Origin: Arthrobacter sp. Hiyo8
GTDB taxonomy: Bacteria; Actinomycetota; Actinomycetes; Actinomycetales; Micrococcaceae
Direction: 5' to 3'
DNA length: 64,000 nucleotides
Assembly (NCBI GenBank): GCA_001549895.1
Contig: AP014719.1
Span: 4,092,001 to 4,156,000, forward strand
Shown here: in pieces, positions 27,947-37,922 of the stretch
Layout of the letters: every line of letters begins with the position of its first letter
Position numbering within the stretch: position 1 is the first letter of the stretch
Notes under the pieces: model-generated
Database searches by the model: none
The model's input: only the letters and a program-made list of their open reading frames with translations
What the model was told of the DNA's origin: nothing
Program-made: the position numbers and the translations under genes

Positions 27947-28753
27947 ATGGAACGCAACGTTGCTGCCCAGCTCGTTTTCAAAACCGTCGCCAACACCAAA
28001 GTGGCCATGGCAATCGCCGTGGCCAGCAATCCGGGCTATGACTCGTTGACCGAAGAGCTGTCCGTCACGGTGGAGGGCGAAGCTGTTCCGTTCACTGAGT
28101 TGAGGGACCATCACGGCGGACGCTTCCAGTACATGGAGTTCGAGGAACCCAGCGAGGTAACGGTTGATTACCGTGCCTCGGTGGAGGGCTTGGGTGCCCC
28201 GGATGAGTCCTCCCGTATGGAACTCATCCGCTACGTGCGGCCCAGCCGTTATGCCGAGTCCGATCGGCTCCTTCCGACGTCGTACGCCGAGTTCGGCGGG
28301 CTCCACGGCGAAGAACTGTTGCAGGCAGTCCGGAATTGGGTCCACGACGAGCTCCGCTACGTCAGTGGTTCCTCGCGCGGGACGGATGGAGCGGTGGAGA
28401 CGCTCCTGCACCGCAAAGGGGTTTGCCGGGACTTCGCCCACCTTGCCATTGCCCTCCTGCGTTCCAAGGACATCCCCTCCCGGCTTGCGGCGGTGTACGC
28501 GCCCGGACTGAGCCCCATGGACTTCCACGCCGTGGCTGAGGCCCACATCGACGGAACGTGGTACGTGATCGATCCCACCGGCTTGGCCCCGCGCGAGTCC
28601 ATGCTGCGCATCACGGCCGGACGCGATTCCTCGGACACCGCGTTTCTATCCACGGTGGGCGGCAGCCTGTCATTGAAGAGCCTGAAAGTCACCGCGGTGG
28701 TGGCCGACGAGCTGCCGGATGAGGATCCGGCAAAGCTCGTCGTCCTCCGCTAG
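27947..28753 (+). CDS. transglutaminase-like cysteine protease-fold protein
   Basis: 268 residues, intact. N-terminal beta domain and transglutaminase core with the triad in order: Cys in Lys-Gly-Val-Cys-Arg-Asp-Phe-Ala-His (about residue 161), His in Asp-Phe-His-Ala-Val-Ala-Glu-Ala-His (about 195), Asp in Val-Ile-Asp-Pro-Thr-Gly. This is the bacterial transglutaminase/protease-like superfamily; in actinobacteria many such proteins have no assigned substrate. No signal peptide, so cytoplasmic. Its last 65 bases overlap the convergent MarR frame. Confidence 0.85.
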   Translation: MERNVAAQLVFKTVANTKVAMAIAVASNPGYDSLTEELSVTVEGEAVPFTELRDHHGGRFQYMEFEEPSEVTVDYRASVEGLGAPDESSRMELIRYVRPSRYAESDRLLPTSYAEFGGLHGEELLQAVRNWVHDELRYVSGSSRGTDGAVETLLHRKGVCRDFAHLAIALLRSKDIPSRLAAVYAPGLSPMDFHAVAEAHIDGTWYVIDPTGLAPRESMLRITAGRDSSDTAFLSTVGGSLSLKSLKVTAVVADELPDEDPAKLVVLR

Positions 28754-29228
28754 CCTTCGCGGGCTGCTTGTGTGCGACGAACGCTTGCAGCTTTTCCGTC
28801 AGGCGAAGGAGCTCACGCTGCTCCTCGGCAGTCAAAGCCGGAGCCACAAGTTCGGCGATGTCGCGGACGTGCTCCCGCCCGATCTCCTTCTGCAGCTCCT
28901 GCCCGGCCGCGGTAAGCCCCAGTAGGATGCCGCGTCCGTCGTCGGGAGCGATGCTGCGCTCCACGAGCCCGCGCTTCTCCAACCTGTCAACCAGCCGGCT
29001 CAGGCTGGACTGGCTGAGCAGGACGTGATCGTTGATCTCGTTCAGCCGCAGCTTGCCCGTGGGGCAACGGGAAAGAGTGAACAGGACGTCATACTCCTTG
29101 ATGGGCAGCTTCTTGAACGCCTGCCCGGCCTGGAGGCGGCGCATCACCGCCACCTGGGAGCGGAACAAGGACTCCCAGGTTTCGGCGGCGAGGCGCACGG
29201 ACGACGAGGTGGGCGCGGCGGTGGTCAC
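28689..29228 (-). CDS. MarR family regulator
   Basis: Winged-helix repressor: Leu-Pro-Ile-Lys-Glu-Tyr-Asp-Val-Leu-Phe-Thr-Leu-Ser-Arg, recognition helix Leu-Leu-Ser-Gln-Ser-Ser-Leu-Ser-Arg-Leu-Val-Asp-Arg-Leu-Glu-Lys-Arg-Gly, and wing Asp-Asp-Gly-Arg-Gly. GTG 29228 overlaps the stop of the LLM oxidoreductase (GTGA), so the two are co-transcribed. The frame runs to 28689, inside the transglutaminase gene; an out-of-frame TAG shortly after Gln-Pro-Ala-Lys-Ala hints that one base may be missing and the true end is about 28753. Likely represses its own operon. Confidence 0.83.
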   Translation of the reverse strand: MTTAAPTSSSVRLAAETWESLFRSQVAVMRRLQAGQAFKKLPIKEYDVLFTLSRCPTGKLRLNEINDHVLLSQSSLSRLVDRLEKRGLVERSIAPDDGRGILLGLTAAGQELQKEIGREHVRDIAELVAPALTAEEQRELLRLTEKLQAFVAHKQPAKASGGRRALPDPHPAARRPPPR

Positions 29229-30344
29229 GGGGTCCGCCCGGCGGAATCGGCAACCGCCTCGCTGGCCGAGGCGATCACGGACGCTGCCACCCGGGATGCA
29301 TGGGTGGGTGCGTCGGGCACGTGGGCCGGCTTGCGGTCCTCGAATTCCTTGCGCAGGACGGGCAGGACTTCCTCGCCGAAGAGGTCCAGTTGTTCCAGGA
29401 CGGTCTTGAGCGGGAGGCCCGCATGGTCCACGAGGAACAGCTGGCGCTGGTAGTCGCCGAAGTATTCGCGGAAAGTCAGGGTCTTTTCGATGACTTCCTG
29501 CGGACTGCCGACGGTCAGCGGTGTCTGGGACGTGAAGTCCTCGAGCGAGGGCCCGTGGCCGTACACCGGTGCATTGTCGAAGTAGGGGCGGAACTCCTTC
29601 ACGGCATCCTGGGAATTCTTGCGCATGAAGAACTGCCCGCCGAGGCCGACGATGGCTTGGTCTGCGTTGCCGTGGCCGTAGTGCTCATAGCGCTCGCGGT
29701 ACAGGCCGATCAGCTGCTGGTAGTGCTCCTTGGGCCAGAAGATGTTGTTGGCGAAGAAGCCGTCGCCGTAGTAGGCGGCAAGTTCCGCGATCTGCGGGCT
29801 GCGGATGGAGCCATGCCAGACGAAGGGCGCGACGCCGTCGAGCGGGCGGGGCGTGGAGGTGAAGTTCTGCAGCGGGGTACGGAACTTGCCGCTCCAGTTG
29901 ACGGTGTCTTCATCCCAGAGCTTGCGCAGCAGGGAATAGTTCTCGATCGCGAGCTCGATCCCGTCCTGGATGTTCTTGCCGAACCAGGGGTAGACGGGGC
30001 GGTGTTGCCGCGGCCCATGATGAGGTCCACGCGTCCATCCGCCAGGTGCTGGAGCATCGCGAAGTCTTCGGCGATCTTGACGGGATCGTTCGTGGTGATC
30101 AGCGTGGTGGACGTTGACAGCGTGATGCGTTCAGTCTGCGCTGCGATGTACGCCAGCGTGGTGGTGGGGGACGATGAGAAGAAGGGCGGTTGTGGTGCTC
30201 GCCGATCGCATAGACGTCCATGCCGATCTCTTCGACCTTCTTGGCGATCGCCACGGCGGCCTTGATGCGCTCGTTCTCCGTGGGGGTGTGGCCCGTGGTG
30301 GGGTCAGTGGTGATGTCGCTGACGCTGAATACGCCGATCTCCAT
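29225..30344 (-). CDS. LLM class flavin-dependent oxidoreductase (frameshifted)
   Basis: Luciferase-like monooxygenase fold of about 374 residues. Motifs: Met-Glu-Ile-Gly-Val-Phe-Ser at the start, Tyr-Ala-Ile-Gly-Glu-His-His near 45, Asp-Leu-Ile-Met-Gly-Arg-Gly-Asn-Thr near 110, Gly-Thr-Gly/Gly-Ser-type flavin loop and Tyr-Gly-Asp-Gly-Phe-Phe-Ala-Asn in the second half. Breaks near 30180 and near 29995. It uses FMNH2 or F420; substrate not predictable. The promoter region upstream (30345-30518) contains an ATGCA/TGCAT palindrome. Partner of the overlapping MarR gene. Confidence 0.85.
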
Positions 30345-30407
30345 GATGTGCCTTTCTGCCTGCCCGATTTGGTGTCCGGGCTCTGCCAACAGTCTATCCC
30401 AAAATAG

Positions 30408-30419
30408 ATGCATTTGCAT
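30408..30419. promoter_or_regulatory. small palindrome in the LLM-marR promoter region
   Basis: ATGCA (30408-30412) and TGCAT (30415-30419) flank TT in an AT-rich patch 64 bases upstream of the LLM start. On the minus strand a TAGACT, a good actinobacterial -10, lies close downstream (complement of 30391-30396). Size and position fit a MarR operator. Rest of 30345-30518: no gene seen. Confidence 0.45.
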
Positions 30420-30518
30420 GTATCACTGGCTGCAACAGGGTGAGGCATCATTTTGTTCCCGGTGTGTCGCCCTACTCGGCGGGGCTGGAGGCGGATCGGC
30501 GGCCGGAGACTTTGGGAA

Positions 30519-33500
30519 TCATTCCGGTGGTCCAGTCAAGGTGGTCGCCGTCGCCCTGGCCCGCGACCCGTCCTGCGCGACGTCGGGGCGTTGCGTGAGT
30601 GCCTTGAGGAGCGCTTTCTTCTCCCGCCGGCCTTCGACCAGTTTGTAAAGGACGGGCACCAGGACGAGCGTCAACGCCGTGGACGAAACGAGGCCGCCGA
30701 TGACCACAACCGCCAGCGGCCGGGAAATGAACCCGCCGCCGCCCGTGAGGCCCAAAGCCATGGGTGTCAGGGCGAAGACGGTAGCAAGCGCCGTCATGAG
30801 GATCGGGCGTAGCCGCTGCCTGGCTCCGTGGGTGATGGCGTCTGCCACGCTCATTCCGGGGCTGCCATCGTGTGGTTTGCGGTACTGGTTGATGAGGTCG
30901 ATCAGGACGATCGCATTGGTCACGACGATTCCCACCAACATGAGCATGCCGATCAGGGAAGGCAGTCCCAGCGGAACGCCCGTGACCAGGAGCAGAGCGA
31001 TGGCGCCCGTCGCCGCAAAAGGCACGGACACGAGCAGGATGAGGGGCTGGATGAGGGACTTGAACGCGGCCACCATGATGACATACACAATGGCGACGGC
31101 GGCCAGGAGCGCGAGCCCGAGCTGTCGGAAGGAGTCGGCCTGCTGCGTCGTGGCGCCGCCGATGGTGGCGGTAACGCCTGCCGGGAGCTGCACCGAGGCC
31201 AGCCGGTCACTGACTGCCGTGCTGACGGCTCCAAGGTTGGAGCCCGACGGCGTGACGGTCACCTTCGCGCTCCGCTGGCCGTTGCTGCTCGTGATGGAGA
31301 CCGGGGTGTCAACTTGATCCACGGACGCGATGCTCGACAGCGGAACGGGCCCGGCCGGCGTCGGGAGATTGATGGCCCTGACATCGGAGATGCTGGTGAA
31401 GTGCGTGCCTTCGCCGATCTGCACCGGGAAGTCCGTGGTGTCGATACGGACGGTGCCTGCGGGGATCGGGCTGACCGTGGACGCGAGGACCCCGGCGACT
31501 TGTTCCTCGTTCAGCCCGGCGGCGACGGCCTTGGCGCGATCTACCTTCACCTGGACTACGGACTGGCTGGCATCCAGGTTGGTGGCTACCTCGGCACTCC
31601 CGGGCACGCCGTCCATGGCCTTCGCCACGGCGTCGCTTGCGGTCTTGAGATCCGCCGAGTTGGCGGCGTTGATAGTGATGTCGACGCTGGAAGAGGTGCC
31701 CAGCCCGCCTTGCTGTGCACCGACAGTGACCTTCCCGGGAGCCGAGGCACTGGCGAGCCGGGACCGGACCGTGTCCTGCAATTTCTGCTGGTCAGCCTTA
31801 TCGTCAGTCACCACGGTGAACGTCGAGTTGGAAGCGCCGCTCGAGGTGAGCGCGGCGAATCCCGTTTGGGCGTTGCCTGACGTGACCTGGACGTCCTTGA
31901 TGCCGTCTATCCCGCGGAGGACCGATTCCACCTGGGCGGCGGCGGCGCCGGTCTGTTCCAAGCTGGTGCCGGCAGGAAGGACCTGCCGGACGGTCATGCT
32001 GTTTTGGCCGGAGTTACCCAGCAAGTCGGTAGCGAGTAGGGGAGACATGGCAGCAGTCCCGCCCAAGACCAGCACAGCAGCGACGATCGTGATGACCGGG
32101 TGCTTCTGGGACTTGGCCAGGATGGGCAAGTAGCCGCGCTGCAGGCGGCTGCGTTGCTCCGCCTCGTGCGCCTTGGATCGGGCGGCCTCGGCGATACGGG
32201 CGTCCTCCGCAGCCGAAGCCGGCGACGGCGACTTGAGGAACCAGTAAGCCAGGACCGGAACGATGGTGAGGGAGACGAGCAACGAGGACAACAGGGCGAT
32301 GGTCACCGTCAGGGCGAAGGGCCTGAACAGCTCGCCAGCCAGGTTGCCCACAAAGGCGATCGGCAGGAACACGGCAACCGTGGTGAGGGTGGACGCTGTG
32401 ATGGCGCCGGCAACTTCGCGGATCGAATTGAGGATGGCCCGAGCTTGTGCTCGCCGTAGCTGAGGTGCCGTTTGATGTTCTCGATCACCACGATCGAGTC
32501 ATCCACCACGCGGCCGATCGCGATGGTCAACGCGCCGAGGGTGAGGATGTTGAGCGAGTAGTGGGTCGCCGATATTCCGATGAACGTGATCAGGAGCGAC
32601 AACGGAATGGAGACCGCCGTCACGAGCGTTGAGCGTACGGACATCAGGAACACGAGGATGACCGCTACCGCGAAGCCCAGCCCAAGAAGGCCTTCCGTCG
32701 TGAGGTCCTTGATGGACTTTTCGATGTATGGGGCTTGGTCGAACACTGGCGTGAAGTGCGCATTGGAGCCGAGTTCGGCTTCCATCTGGGCAATGGAATC
32801 CTTCACGGCGTGCGAAATGGCAACGGTATCGCCGTCGGGCTTTTTCGTGATGGACAGGGCCAGCGTCGGCTTCCCGTTGGTCCGGGTAATCGAGGTTGCG
32901 GCGTCGTCCTTGATGCTCACGTCGGCAACGGAGCCGATGGTGGTTCCGCCCTTGGCGCCGGTGAGCGGCAAGCCCTTGATGACGTCGAGGGAGTCCACCG
33001 GGCTGCCGATTTGCAGGGAAAGGGTCTTGCCCTGGTCCTCGATGGTTCCTGCCGGGACCAGGGTCCCGTTGTTCTTGAGGGCGTTCGTGAGCGACTGGAC
33101 GGTGGCGCCGCTCGCGGCCATGGCTTGGGCTTTGGGCTGGATCAGGATGTGTTGGGTGGCTCCGCCTGTCACGTCAGCGCTGCGGACCCCGTCCAGTTTC
33201 TGGAGCCGGGGAACGCTCAATCGCTGCAGGTCCGTGTTCAGCTCGCTGAGAGGCTTGTCCGAAGACACCGCCAGGTACACGATCGGGAAGTCGCTGATGC
33301 TGCCGGCAAAGGATCGGGGCTCGACGTCGGCCGGCAGCACACGCTTGGCGTTGGAGATGGCGCGGTCGATCTGGTTGCGCGCGCGGTCCAGGTTCGAACC
33401 ATAGGTGAACACCATGGAGATCTGCGAAACACCGTTCCGCGACGTCGACGTGGTCGATTCCAGGCCCTCGACGCTGTTCAGTGCTGCTTCGAGCGGGCGG

Positions 33501-33694
33501 CTGAGCTGCTTGTCGACAACTTCCGGCGACGCGCCCGGCATCGCCGTGATCACCGAGATCTGCGGGAACTCGATCGAGGGAATGAGTTCCTGCTTGAGGG
33601 ACGACATGGTGATCACGCCGAACACCGCCGCGAAGACGGTGATCAGCGCGATCAGTGCCCTGTTCGCCAGTGAAAGCTTTGCCAGACGGAACAT
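30519..33694 (-). CDS. RND family efflux transporter, HAE1/AcrB type (frameshifted)
   Basis: Proton-driven exporter of about 1,058 residues. N-terminus Met-Phe-Arg-Leu-Ala-Lys-Leu-Ser-Leu-Ala-Asn-Arg is followed by helix 1, a large periplasm-type domain (Leu-Ile-Pro-Ser-Ile-Glu-Phe-Pro; Pro-Gly-Ala-Ser-Pro-Glu-Val-Val), and helix 4 with Gly-Arg-Val-Val-Asp-Asp-Ser-Ile-Val-Val-Ile-Glu-Asn, the Asp-Asp proton relay. The second half repeats the plan, with Gly-Ile-Val-Val-Thr-Asn-Ala-Ile-Val-Leu-Ile-Asp. One break near 32430 joins two long frames. No membrane-fusion partner gene is adjacent, usual for Gram-positive HAE1-like pumps. Substrate unknown. Confidence 0.9.
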
Positions 33695-33758
33695 CGCACT
33701 GTCTCCTGGGATCTACGGTCTGTCTCTTGTCGTGAACCGGCCGCAGCCCGGACGGTTG

Positions 33759-35264
33759 CTAGTGCTGGACGGCGTCGGCAGGCTCGAGTTGGAGCGAACG
33801 GGCAGTGCTCGCTTCCAGCTCGGCCGCAAGGTCGGGATTGTCGTTTAGCTTGACGCCGTAGCCCGGCATCATTTCCTTGAGCTTGGACTGCCAGCCTTTG
33901 AAGTTCTTCGGGAAGGACCGCTGGAGCATCTCGATCATGATGGGGACGGCGGTCGAGGCGCCGGGGGAGGCGCCGAGCAGTGCTCCGATGGATCCGTCAC
34001 GGGCCGTGATGACCTCGGTGCCGAACTGCAGCACGCCGCCCTTCTTGGAGTCCTTCTTGATAATCTGAACCCGCTGGCCTGCTGTGATGAGCTCCCAGTT
34101 GCCGCCGTCGGCCTGGGGGTAGTACTCGCGAAGGGACTCCACCTTGGCGTCGTGGCGCTTGGCCACTTCCTTGATCAAGTACGCGGTCAAGTCCATGTTG
34201 TCCTTGGCCACGGCCAGCATCGGGATGATGTTGCTCGGGCGGATGGACAGCGGAAGGTCAAGGTAGCTGCTCGTCTTGAGGAAGTTGGTGGAGAAGCCGG
34301 CGTACGGGCCGAAAAGCAGGGAACGCTTGCCGCCGACGTAACGGGTATCAAGGTGCGGCACGGACATGGGCGGGGCGCCGACGGAGGCCTGGCCGTACAC
34401 CTTGGCGCTGTGCTGGCTGGCGATGGCCTCGTCGGTGCAGCGGAAGAACTGTCCGGATACCGGGAAACCGCCGTAGCCCTTGCTTTCCGGGATGCCCGAT
34501 GCTTGGAGCAGGTGGAGTGCTCCGCCGCCCGCGCCGACGAAGACGAACTTGGCGTGGATCCGGCTGTGTTCGCCGGAAGCGGGGTACTTGAGTGAAAGGT
34601 CCCAGCCGCCGTCGGAGGCTTTGCTCACATTGGTGACGTCGTGGCCATAGTTGACTTCAACGCCGTTCGCGGCGAGGTAGCCGGTCAGTTCGCGGGTCAA
34701 GGCGCCGAAGTCGACGTCGGTGCCTTCAGCGGCGCGGGTGGCGGCAACGCGCTGCTTGGCGTCGCGGCCCTTGACGATCAGCGGAGCCCACTTGGCGATC
34801 TGTGCCTGGTCTTCCGTGTATTCCATGCTGCGGAAGAGCGTGTTGGGCTTGAGTGCCTCGTAGCGGGTCTTGAGGAAGTCTGCGTGCTTGTCGCCGATGA
34901 CAAAGCTCATATGCGGGACGGTGTTGATGAATCCCTTCGGGGAGCCGATCAATTTGTTGTCCACGAGGTGGGACCAAAACTGCCGGGAGAGCTGGAACTG
35001 CTCGTTGATGTGGAGGGCCTTGGACGGGTCTACCGAGCCGTCCTTGGCTGCGGGCGAGTAATTAAGCTCACAGAGCGCTGCGTGCCCGGTTCCCGCGTTG
35101 TTCCACGGTCCGGAGCTTTCCAGGCCGGCTTCGTCGAGTCGCTCAAAAAGGGAGATGGTCCAGCTGGGTTCGAGTTGCTTGATGAACGCCCCCAGGGTTG
35201 CGCTCATGATCCCGCCCCCAATAAGGACGACGTCAGCGTGGTGTGTCTTGGAAATGAAGGTCAC
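33759..35264 (-). CDS. mqo: malate:quinone oxidoreductase
   Basis: Membrane-associated FAD enzyme oxidising malate to oxaloacetate and passing electrons to menaquinone. Intact, 501 residues. N-terminal FAD motif Val-Val-Leu-Ile-Gly-Gly-Gly-Ile-Met-Ser-Ala-Thr-Leu-Gly; Ser-Gly-Pro-Trp-Asn-Asn-Ala-Gly-Thr-Gly-His-Ala and Gly-Ala-Gly-Gly-Gly-Ala-Leu are Mqo blocks; Gly-Pro-Tyr-Ala-Gly-Phe-Ser and Pro-Gly-Ala-Ser-Thr-Ala lie in the C-terminal half. Its unbroken 1.5 kb contrasts with most neighbours. Stands alone, with 64 bp to the RND gene and 78 bp to the substrate-binding gene. Confidence 0.95.
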   Translation of the reverse strand: MTFISKTHHADVVLIGGGIMSATLGAFIKQLEPSWTISLFERLDEAGLESSGPWNNAGTGHAALCELNYSPAAKDGSVDPSKALHINEQFQLSRQFWSHLVDNKLIGSPKGFINTVPHMSFVIGDKHADFLKTRYEALKPNTLFRSMEYTEDQAQIAKWAPLIVKGRDAKQRVAATRAAEGTDVDFGALTRELTGYLAANGVEVNYGHDVTNVSKASDGGWDLSLKYPASGEHSRIHAKFVFVGAGGGALHLLQASGIPESKGYGGFPVSGQFFRCTDEAIASQHSAKVYGQASVGAPPMSVPHLDTRYVGGKRSLLFGPYAGFSTNFLKTSSYLDLPLSIRPSNIIPMLAVAKDNMDLTAYLIKEVAKRHDAKVESLREYYPQADGGNWELITAGQRVQIIKKDSKKGGVLQFGTEVITARDGSIGALLGASPGASTAVPIMIEMLQRSFPKNFKGWQSKLKEMMPGYGVKLNDNPDLAAELEASTARSLQLEPADAVQH

Positions 35265-35342
35265 GATCTATCTCCGATAGCGGCGGCACTGGCTGTCACA
35301 GAATATCCCGCGTGGGCACATAACTGAAATTGCGGCGGGACG

Positions 35343-37010
35343 TCAAGACTTCAGGCGAACGTTTGTAAAAACTTCGTTTAAGACAGGCGATGCCGGGTAC
35401 TTCTCGACGCGGTCGGAAAGGGCCAAAGCCGAGATCGGGAAGGCGATGGGTACCGCCGGGACGGTGGCAGCGATCTGCGCATTGATGGTCTGGTACTGCG
35501 AGTTGCGGTCAGCGCCGTCGGGGAGTCCCCGGGCCCGGTCGATCTTTGAGAAGACTTGGGGATCGCTGTAGCCGAACTCACCGTTGTTTTCACCGAAGAG
35601 GGTTCCAACGAAGTTGTCCGGGTCCGAGTAGGCGCCATTCCAGCCGAGCAAATGCAGCGCATGGTCACCGGGTGATTGGACCTTCTGGAGGTAGCCGTCG
35701 TCCCAGTTCACGGGCACCGGCTTGATGTTCAGTCCGATGGCGGTGAGCTCCGCGCTGATCTCCGCGTAGATCTTCTCCGGAGTGGGAAGGTAGGCGCGCG
35801 TGACATTGAGCGGGTAGTAGAACTTGAGCTCCTCGCCTTTGTAGCCCGACTTGGCGAGGAGTTGCTTGGCCTTGTCCGGGTCGTATCCCAAGGACGGTGC
35901 GTTGTTGTTGAAGCCGCTCAGCTTGGGGGGAACAAACTGGGTCGCAGGTGAGGTGTTGTCGATGAAGAACTTGTGGATAAGGGTGTCTTTGTCGATGGCC
36001 ATCTCTATTGCCTGCCGCACGCCAAGGTTCTGGAGGGGCGCCACGGACTCGTTCATCCCCAGGTACATCACGGAGAACGGATCCCGTTGGACGATTTGCA
36101 TGCCCTTCTTGACCAGTTGGTCGAAGGTGCCGGCGGTAACAAGGTCGTATCCGTCGATGGTTCCAGCGAGCAAGGCCTGGAGCCGGGCCTGCGGATAGTC
36201 GAACGGAATGAAGTTGACCGTGGCTATCTCTCCCCGGTCGCCCCAGTAGCCCTTGTAGCTGGTCAGCGTAATGCGGTCCTGGCTCCAGGAGGAGAAAAGG
36301 TAAGGTCCCGTGCCCACAGGGTGGGAGGCATAGGCTGACGCCGGCTGGCCTGACAGCTTCTTGTCCAGGACGTCGGCCTTGCCGTCGGCCATTGCTTTCG
36401 GGGAGGACATCGCGAACGCCGGCAGGGTCAAAGCCTGAAGGAAGCCTGTGAAGGGCTTGGCCAGGTTGATTTGGACGTGATCGGGGGAGATGACCTTGCA
36501 GTTCTTGAAGAGCGAAAGCGAAGCGTCGTCCGCGAAGGATTTGAAGACGCTCTTGAATGCGATGCCCGGTGCCTGCTGACGCACGGTCGCCGGGAAATTG
36601 AACCAACGGTTGAAGTTGCTGCAGACGGCGGCGGCGTCAAAGACGGTGCCATCGTGGAAGGTGACTTTCGACCGCAACGTGAAGTCGTAGCTGAGTCCGT
36701 CGTTCCCTTGTGACCAAGAGGTGGCAAGCAGGGGAGTTGGTTGGCCGGTGGACGCGTCGACCCCCACAAGGCCTTCCATCACTTGCCGGGTCACGCGATA
36801 GGACTCGGAGTCGTTCGTCACGGCGGGATCGAGCCCAAGCGGCATCGACGGGGTGCCGAAGTTGAAGGTCTTGCTCGGCTCTGCCTTGGTGCTGCCCGCG
36901 GCCGAGGCTGACGGTGCCGGTCCAGGACTTACCGTGCACGAGGTCAAGGCCAGGGCCAGAAGGCCTGCGCCGATTTGTAGCGTGACTCGGCGAAGCTTGC
37001 TGCTTACCAC
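35343..37010 (-). CDS. ABC transporter peptide-type substrate-binding lipoprotein (family 5)
   Basis: Extracellular solute-binding protein of about 555 residues, intact. Start taken at GTG 37010, with GAGGGG a few bases upstream, giving Lys-Leu-Arg-Arg, a hydrophobic core and lipobox Leu-Ala-Leu-Thr-Ser-Cys. SBP family 5 marks: Val-Thr-Phe-His-Asp-Gly-Thr-Val-Phe near 125, Gly-Thr-Gly-Pro-Tyr near 250, Arg-Gln-Ala-Ile-Glu-Met-Ala-Ile-Asp-Lys and the C-terminal Pro-Val-Pro-Val-Asn-Trp-Asp. The open frame extends upstream through the tRNA-Leu gene, which is spurious. No permease or ATPase genes are adjacent, so partners lie elsewhere. Confidence 0.88.
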   Translation of the reverse strand: MVSSKLRRVTLQIGAGLLALALTSCTVSPGPAPSASAAGSTKAEPSKTFNFGTPSMPLGLDPAVTNDSESYRVTRQVMEGLVGVDASTGQPTPLLATSWSQGNDGLSYDFTLRSKVTFHDGTVFDAAAVCSNFNRWFNFPATVRQQAPGIAFKSVFKSFADDASLSLFKNCKVISPDHVQINLAKPFTGFLQALTLPAFAMSSPKAMADGKADVLDKKLSGQPASAYASHPVGTGPYLFSSWSQDRITLTSYKGYWGDRGEIATVNFIPFDYPQARLQALLAGTIDGYDLVTAGTFDQLVKKGMQIVQRDPFSVMYLGMNESVAPLQNLGVRQAIEMAIDKDTLIHKFFIDNTSPATQFVPPKLSGFNNNAPSLGYDPDKAKQLLAKSGYKGEELKFYYPLNVTRAYLPTPEKIYAEISAELTAIGLNIKPVPVNWDDGYLQKVQSPGDHALHLLGWNGAYSDPDNFVGTLFGENNGEFGYSDPQVFSKIDRARGLPDGADRNSQYQTINAQIAATVPAVPIAFPISALALSDRVEKYPASPVLNEVFTNVRLKS

Positions 37011-37105
37011 TCTTGTCCCCTCAAGGCAGTTGGACGGGCTTGGGGCCCGCGGCAGCCGGACCGCGGTCCAGTCTAGTTCAGGGCCCTGAGTCCCGGCTGG
37101 AAACT

Positions 37106-37138
37106 GGAAGTGCCCCGGCCAAGGACCGGGGCACTTCC
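37106..37138 (-). terminator. terminator of tRNA-Leu
   Basis: Perfect 13-bp stem GGAAGTGCCCCGG (37106-37118) / CCGGGGCACTTCC (37126-37138), loop of seven, starting seven bases after the 3' end of the minus-strand tRNA. On that strand the exit side is AGTTTCC. Confidence 0.8.
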
Positions 37139-37144
37139 TGAATG

Positions 37145-37226
37145 TGCGCAAGGGGGGACTTGAACCCCCACGCCCGAAGGCACAGGAACCTAAATCCTGC
37201 GTGTCTGCCAATTTCACCACTCGCGC
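37145..37226 (-). tRNA. tRNA-Leu (anticodon TAG)
   Basis: Acceptor arms GCGCGAG and CTTGCGC pair with one wobble; discriminator A at 37145. The anticodon stem CAGGA/TCCTG encloses TTTAGGT, giving anticodon TAG. A variable arm with a TTCG loop (GTGCC-TTCG-GGCGT) and T arm GGGGG-TTCAAGT-CCCCC make it class II, as expected for Leu. At 82 bases it is slightly short, so a base may be missing. CCA is not encoded. Confidence 0.93.
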
Positions 37227-37343
37227 TGGTGTTGGTCTCCGGATCGGGATTCAGGGATTCCCGCCCCGGTCTTCTACCGGCCTCCATTGTACCCGCGGTT
37301 TCGCGCCACCCATTCCAGCCGCGCCTATGCGGCGATGCGGTGG

Positions 37344-37813
37344 CTACTTGTCGAGTTTGAGGTCCCTGCGGAGTTTGGCGACATGGCCGGTGGCCCGCAC
37401 GTTGTACTGGGCCAAGGCCACCTTGCCGTCGGGTCCACCACGATCGTTGAGCGGATCAGCCCTTGGTAGGTGCGCCCGTAGTTCTTCTTTTCGCCCCACG
37501 CCGCATAGGCCTCAGCCACGTGGTGCCCCTCGTCGGACAGCAGTGGAAAGGTCAATGATTCTTCGGCCACAAACTTCTCCAGATCCTTCACGGTGTCCGG
37601 AGAGATGCCAAGAACCTCGTAACCGGCGCCTGGAGGGTTGCGAGGGAATCGCGGAAGTCGCAGGCCTGCTTGGCGCATGCCGGGGTGGAAGCCGCGGGTA
37701 GAAGTAGATGACTGTATTGCGGCCACGGTGCGAGGCCAGGCTGATCTCGCGGCCCGCGTGGTCCTTGAGGGTGAAGTCCGGGCAATGTCGCCTGGAATGA
37801 GTCGTTCAGCCAT
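37344..37813 (-). CDS. bcp: thiol peroxidase Bcp-type peroxiredoxin (frameshifted)
   Basis: Thioredoxin-dependent peroxidase of about 157 residues. Val-Ile-Tyr-Phe-Tyr-Pro-Ala-Ala-Ser-Thr-Pro-Ala-Cys-Ala-Lys-Gln-Ala-Cys-Asp-Phe contains the peroxidatic Cys and, five residues on, the resolving Cys of the BCP/PrxQ class. Gly-Ile-Ser-Pro-Asp and Trp-Gly-Glu-Lys-Lys-Asn-Tyr-Gly follow in normal order. Breaks near 37780, 37625-37690 and 37430; the last frame ends Lys-Leu-Asp-Lys and TAG at 37344. The usual Gly before the Cys is Ala here. Antioxidant role; next to tRNA-Leu and divergent from a MarR gene. Confidence 0.88.
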
Positions 37814-37922
37814 TTGTGCTCCTTGCTAGCGTTCGCGATCACTCAGCTTAGTGATCGGCTGGCCGCTTCACGAATTGAACCCCGGTCCTGCTCCGCGCGC
37901 AGCGGTCTATATACTGGCCCTT

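Noticed and set aside
37011..37220. N-terminal extension of the substrate-binding protein through the tRNA-Leu gene
   Set aside because: The extension translates a tRNA; GTG 37010 with a ribosome site gives a perfect lipoprotein signal peptide.
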